Assembly: GCA_027577415.1 (NCBI GenBank)
Contig: JANBQS010000592.1
Span: 1 to 14,964, forward strand
Origin: Coemansia sp. RSA 922
Lineage: Eukaryota > Kickxellomycota > Kickxellomycetes > Kickxellales > Kickxellaceae
DNA length: 14,964 nucleotides
Reading direction: 5' to 3'
Every line of letters begins with the position of its first letter. Within the stretch, counting starts at the first letter, position 1. Of the stretch, positions 14,883-14,964 are shown in pieces. The notes beneath the pieces were generated by a model. The model was not told the DNA's origin. It ran no database searches and worked only from the letters and a program-made list of their open reading frames with translations. Position numbers and translations under genes: made by a program.

Positions 14883-14916
14883 GTAATGAAAAAAGAACAT
14901 CCAGCTTTTTTATTAC
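14883..14916. terminator. Near-perfect inverted repeat with A- and T-runs
   Basis: GTAATGAAAAAAG and CTTTTTTATTAC pair with one bulged base around a 9-base loop. The function is unknown; it could be part of a 3' end of a gene beyond the right edge. Confidence 0.25.
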
Positions 14917-14964
14917 TGACAAGGGCGGCCGGTAGAGACGGGGAGCCGAACAAGTAGCTGGCGA

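Overview
The window looks like a piece of a fungal nuclear genome. It has widely spaced genes on both strands, few spliceosomal introns (GTAAGT or GTACGT donors, pyrimidine-rich CAG acceptors), TATA-like and AATAAA signals, and a COP9 signalosome subunit. An early-diverging lineage such as Kickxellomycotina is possible, but that is only an impression from gene style. I see no tRNA, rRNA, CRISPR array or recognisable transposase.

Layout. At 1-146 is the 5' end of an unrecognised minus-strand gene. It shares a divergent promoter region with a three-exon gene (691-2753, +) for a 496-residue triple-KH RNA-binding protein of the PCBP/hnRNP K type. That gene is convergent with CSN4 (2864-4216, -), the PCI-domain subunit 4 of the COP9 signalosome. 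CSN4 is divergent from a second triple-KH protein of 745 residues (4564-6801, +). After about 1.1 kb without a convincing gene comes a minus-strand protein (7883-9205) with the cyclopropane-fatty-acid-synthase / sphingolipid C9-methyltransferase fold. Its SAM loop and several catalytic positions are replaced, so it looks like a pseudoenzyme.

The right half (9206-14964) is gene-poor. It holds two unrecognised minus-strand genes with N-terminal signal peptides: a 266-residue protein (10376-11176) and a 329-residue single-pass membrane protein whose extreme C-terminus carries an RVxF-type PP1-docking motif (13588-14577). It also holds two diverged copies of a roughly 390-bp element (9324-9712 and 12847-13242). 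Each copy encodes the same 32-codon signal-peptide-like micropeptide on the minus strand. That short frame is the best-conserved part of the element, with only synonymous changes in its first 26 codons.

Regulatory signals. ACGCGT (the MluI cell-cycle box in well-studied fungi) occurs six times in the right-hand intergenic DNA, upstream of the pseudo-methyltransferase and of both signal-peptide genes. Those two genes also share an 11-mer, CACGCGTTTGG. The two triple-KH genes are probably functionally related post-transcriptional regulators. I see no operon-like pathway linking the remaining genes. The strongest candidates for something undescribed are the duplicated micropeptide locus and the pseudo-methyltransferase beside it.
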